A DNA stretch of 5,570 nt, taken from Streptosporangiaceae bacterium (GTDB lineage Bacteria > Actinomycetota > Actinomycetes > Streptosporangiales > Streptosporangiaceae). The notes beneath the pieces are model-generated. The model had not been told where the DNA came from. It saw only the letters and a program-made list of their open reading frames with translations, and ran no database searches. Where the stretch lies: contig JASHQP010000020.1 in assembly GCA_030039095.1 (NCBI GenBank), forward strand, positions 1 to 5,570, read 5' to 3'. Positions 4,370-5,570 of this stretch are shown piece after piece. Positions within the stretch are counted from its first letter, which is position 1, and the number at the start of each line of letters is the position of its first letter. Position numbers and translations under genes: made by a program.

Positions 4370-5570
4370 ACTAACCGTCAGCGGGGTTGCCGGGCTGCCG
4401 GAGATCACTGCCGGCGCCGACCTCGCCGGCATGATCTCCGACGCGGCGCCCGACCTGCGCGACGGAGACATCGTGGTGGTCACCTCGAAGATCGTCAGCA
4501 AGGCGGAGGGCCGGGTGATCCGCGCGGACCGGGAGACCGCGGTCGACCGGGAGGCGGTCCGCGTGGTGGCCAGGCGCGGCCCGACCAGGATCGTCGAGAC
4601 CAGGCACGGCCTGGTGCTGGCGGCGGCGGGCGTCGATTCCTCCAACACCGCGCCGGGCACGGTGGTGCTGCTGCCCGAGGACCCCGACGGCTCGGCACGG
4701 CGGCTGCGCAAGGCGCTGGGCGAGCGGCGCGGCGTCAGCCTCGGCGTCGTGATCACCGACACCATGGGGCGTCCGTGGCGCATGGGCCAGACCGACACCG
4801 CGATCGGCGCCGCGGGGATCACTCCGCTGCGCGATCATCGCGGCCAGGCGGACACGTTCGGCAACACGATGGAGGTGACGGTCGCGGCGGTCGGGGACGA
4901 GATCGCCGCGGCGGCCGACCTGGTCAAGGCCAAGACCACGCAGATGCCCGTGGCGATCGTGCGCGGGGTGGCCGAGCTGGTCACCGACGCGGATGGACCG
5001 GGCGCCGCGGCGCTGATCCGGCCCGCCGCCGAGGACATGTTCCGCCTCGGCGCCGCTGACGTTCTGTATGAACGCCGGACCGTCCGCGAGTTCACGCCCG
5101 AGCCCGTCGACGCCGCGGCCGTGCGCCGCGCGATCGCTGCAGCGGTGACCGCGCCGGCGCCGCACCACAGCCAGCCCTGGCGGTTCGCCGTGCTGGAGTC
5201 GCAGCGGGCCAGGACCGCGCTGCTCGACGACATGCTCGCCGCGTGGACAGCGGACCTGCGCGGCGACGGGTTCACCGAGGAGCAGATCGCGCGGCGGGTA
5301 GGCCGCGGTGAGGTGCTGCGCCGCGCACCGCTGATCATCGTGCCGTGCCTGGCTGCCGACGCCGCGCATCCCTACCCGGACGAGCGTCGCTCGGCCGCCG
5401 AGCACACGATGTTCGTGGTCTCGGTCGGCGCCGCCGTGCAGAACCTGCTCGTCGCGCTCGCCGTGGAAGGACTCGGCTCGTGCTGGGTGTCGAGCACGCT
5501 GTTCTGCCAGGAGGTCGCGGCGCGCTCGCTGGGCCTGCCGGCCGGCTGGGAACCGATGGGAGCCGTCGGC
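4350..5570 (+). CDS. fbiB: Bifunctional F420 gamma-glutamyl ligase / dehydro-F420-0 reductase (FbiB; partial, C-terminus off window)
   Basis: 407 residues are visible, and M. tuberculosis FbiB has 448, so about 40 are missing. The N-terminal CofE domain (about 1-235) adds glutamates to F420-0 using GTP. It shows [12 protein letters not shown] (44-55), [14 protein letters not shown] (136-149), which holds metal/GTP-site residues, and [13 protein letters not shown] (183-195). From about 240 follows a nitroreductase-fold domain with RRTVREF (242-248), [13 protein letters not shown] (267-279), [15 protein letters not shown] and [12 protein letters not shown] (374-385). In mycobacteria this domain binds FMN and reduces dehydro-F420-0. 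The fusion is the actinobacterial form, whereas archaeal CofE has only the first domain. Start: ATG 4350 gives an N-terminus about 4 residues shorter than the mycobacterial protein. In-frame GTG 4308 (overlapping the fbiA stop as GTGA) and GTG 4326 would add 14 or 8 residues, rich in K, G and E. Downstream of fbiA by 38 nt, so probably the same transcript. Confidence 0.95.
   Translation, partial: MWVGGGGLTVSGVAGLPEITAGADLAGMISDAAPDLRDGDIVVVTSKIVSKAEGRVIRADRETAVDREAVRVVARRGPTRIVETRHGLVLAAAGVDSSNTAPGTVVLLPEDPDGSARRLRKALGERRGVSLGVVITDTMGRPWRMGQTDTAIGAAGITPLRDHRGQADTFGNTMEVTVAAVGDEIAAAADLVKAKTTQMPVAIVRGVAELVTDADGPGAAALIRPAAEDMFRLGAADVLYERRTVREFTPEPVDAAAVRRAIAAAVTAPAPHHSQPWRFAVLESQRARTALLDDMLAAWTADLRGDGFTEEQIARRVGRGEVLRRAPLIIVPCLAADAAHPYPDERRSAAEHTMFVVSVGAAVQNLLVALAVEGLGSCWVSSTLFCQEVAARSLGLPAGWEPMGAVG

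Noticed and set aside
4371..5405. Minus-strand frame of 344 codons antisense to fbiB
   Set aside because: It is antisense to a clearly recognised FbiB. It has no family features, and its open length is explained by high G+C.
1..5570. Mobile elements, CRISPR arrays, tRNA/rRNA genes, phage or toxin-antitoxin modules
   Set aside because: I saw no transposase, integrase, terminal inverted repeats, regularly spaced repeats or cloverleaf-like sequence. The gene content and order fit a vertically inherited actinobacterial core locus.

Overview
The window reads as chromosomal DNA of a high-GC actinobacterium. Evidence: very high G+C with G/C-biased third codon positions, a WhiB-family iron-sulfur regulator (a family restricted to actinobacteria and their phages), and an actinobacterial-type FbiB in which the F420 gamma-glutamyl ligase is fused to a nitroreductase-fold domain. 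The order whiB (leftward), then fbiA-fbiB (rightward), matches the whiB2-fbiA-fbiB order I recall from Mycobacterium tuberculosis (Rv3260c-Rv3261-Rv3262). This is therefore mostly a conserved core locus. The genus cannot be fixed from the sequence.

Layout, left to right. Positions 1-2269 (minus) hold most of a large glycosyltransferase: an N-terminal GT2 catalytic domain followed by a polytopic membrane region, with the C-terminus cut off by the left window edge. Positions 2270-2482 are non-coding and carry a hairpin directly after the whiB stop codon. Positions 2483-2764 (minus) are whiB, complete, with a near-perfect Shine-Dalgarno sequence. Positions 2765-2971 are a relatively AT-rich regulatory stretch with a good sigma-70-type promoter reading toward whiB, two AATTACAC copies and a leader stem-loop. 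Positions 2972-3202 (minus) are a 76-residue hypothetical protein with two membrane segments. Positions 3203-3351 separate divergent genes and hold a 10-bp direct repeat at 21-bp spacing, two palindromic elements and a GC-only hairpin. Positions 3352-4311 (plus) are fbiA (cofD). Positions 4350 to the right edge (plus) are fbiB, missing about the last 40 residues.

FbiA and FbiB catalyse consecutive late steps of coenzyme F420 synthesis. FbiA joins the 2-phospho-L-lactate or enolpyruvyl-phosphate moiety to Fo. FbiB reduces the dehydro intermediate with FMN and adds the glutamate tail. The two genes are close enough to be co-transcribed. The leftward genes concern development and the cell envelope (WhiB regulator, membrane glycosyltransferase). 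No direct functional link to F420 is visible beyond the shared regulatory region.

I found no mobile element, CRISPR array, tRNA, rRNA or phage signal, and no convincing previously undescribed system. The points most worth a second look are regulatory: G-run clusters with G-quadruplex potential at both fbi gene starts, alternative in-frame starts within an 18-bp imperfect tandem repeat at fbiB, a 12-mer shared by the whiB and fbiB ribosome-binding regions, and the architecture of the two intergenic promoters.
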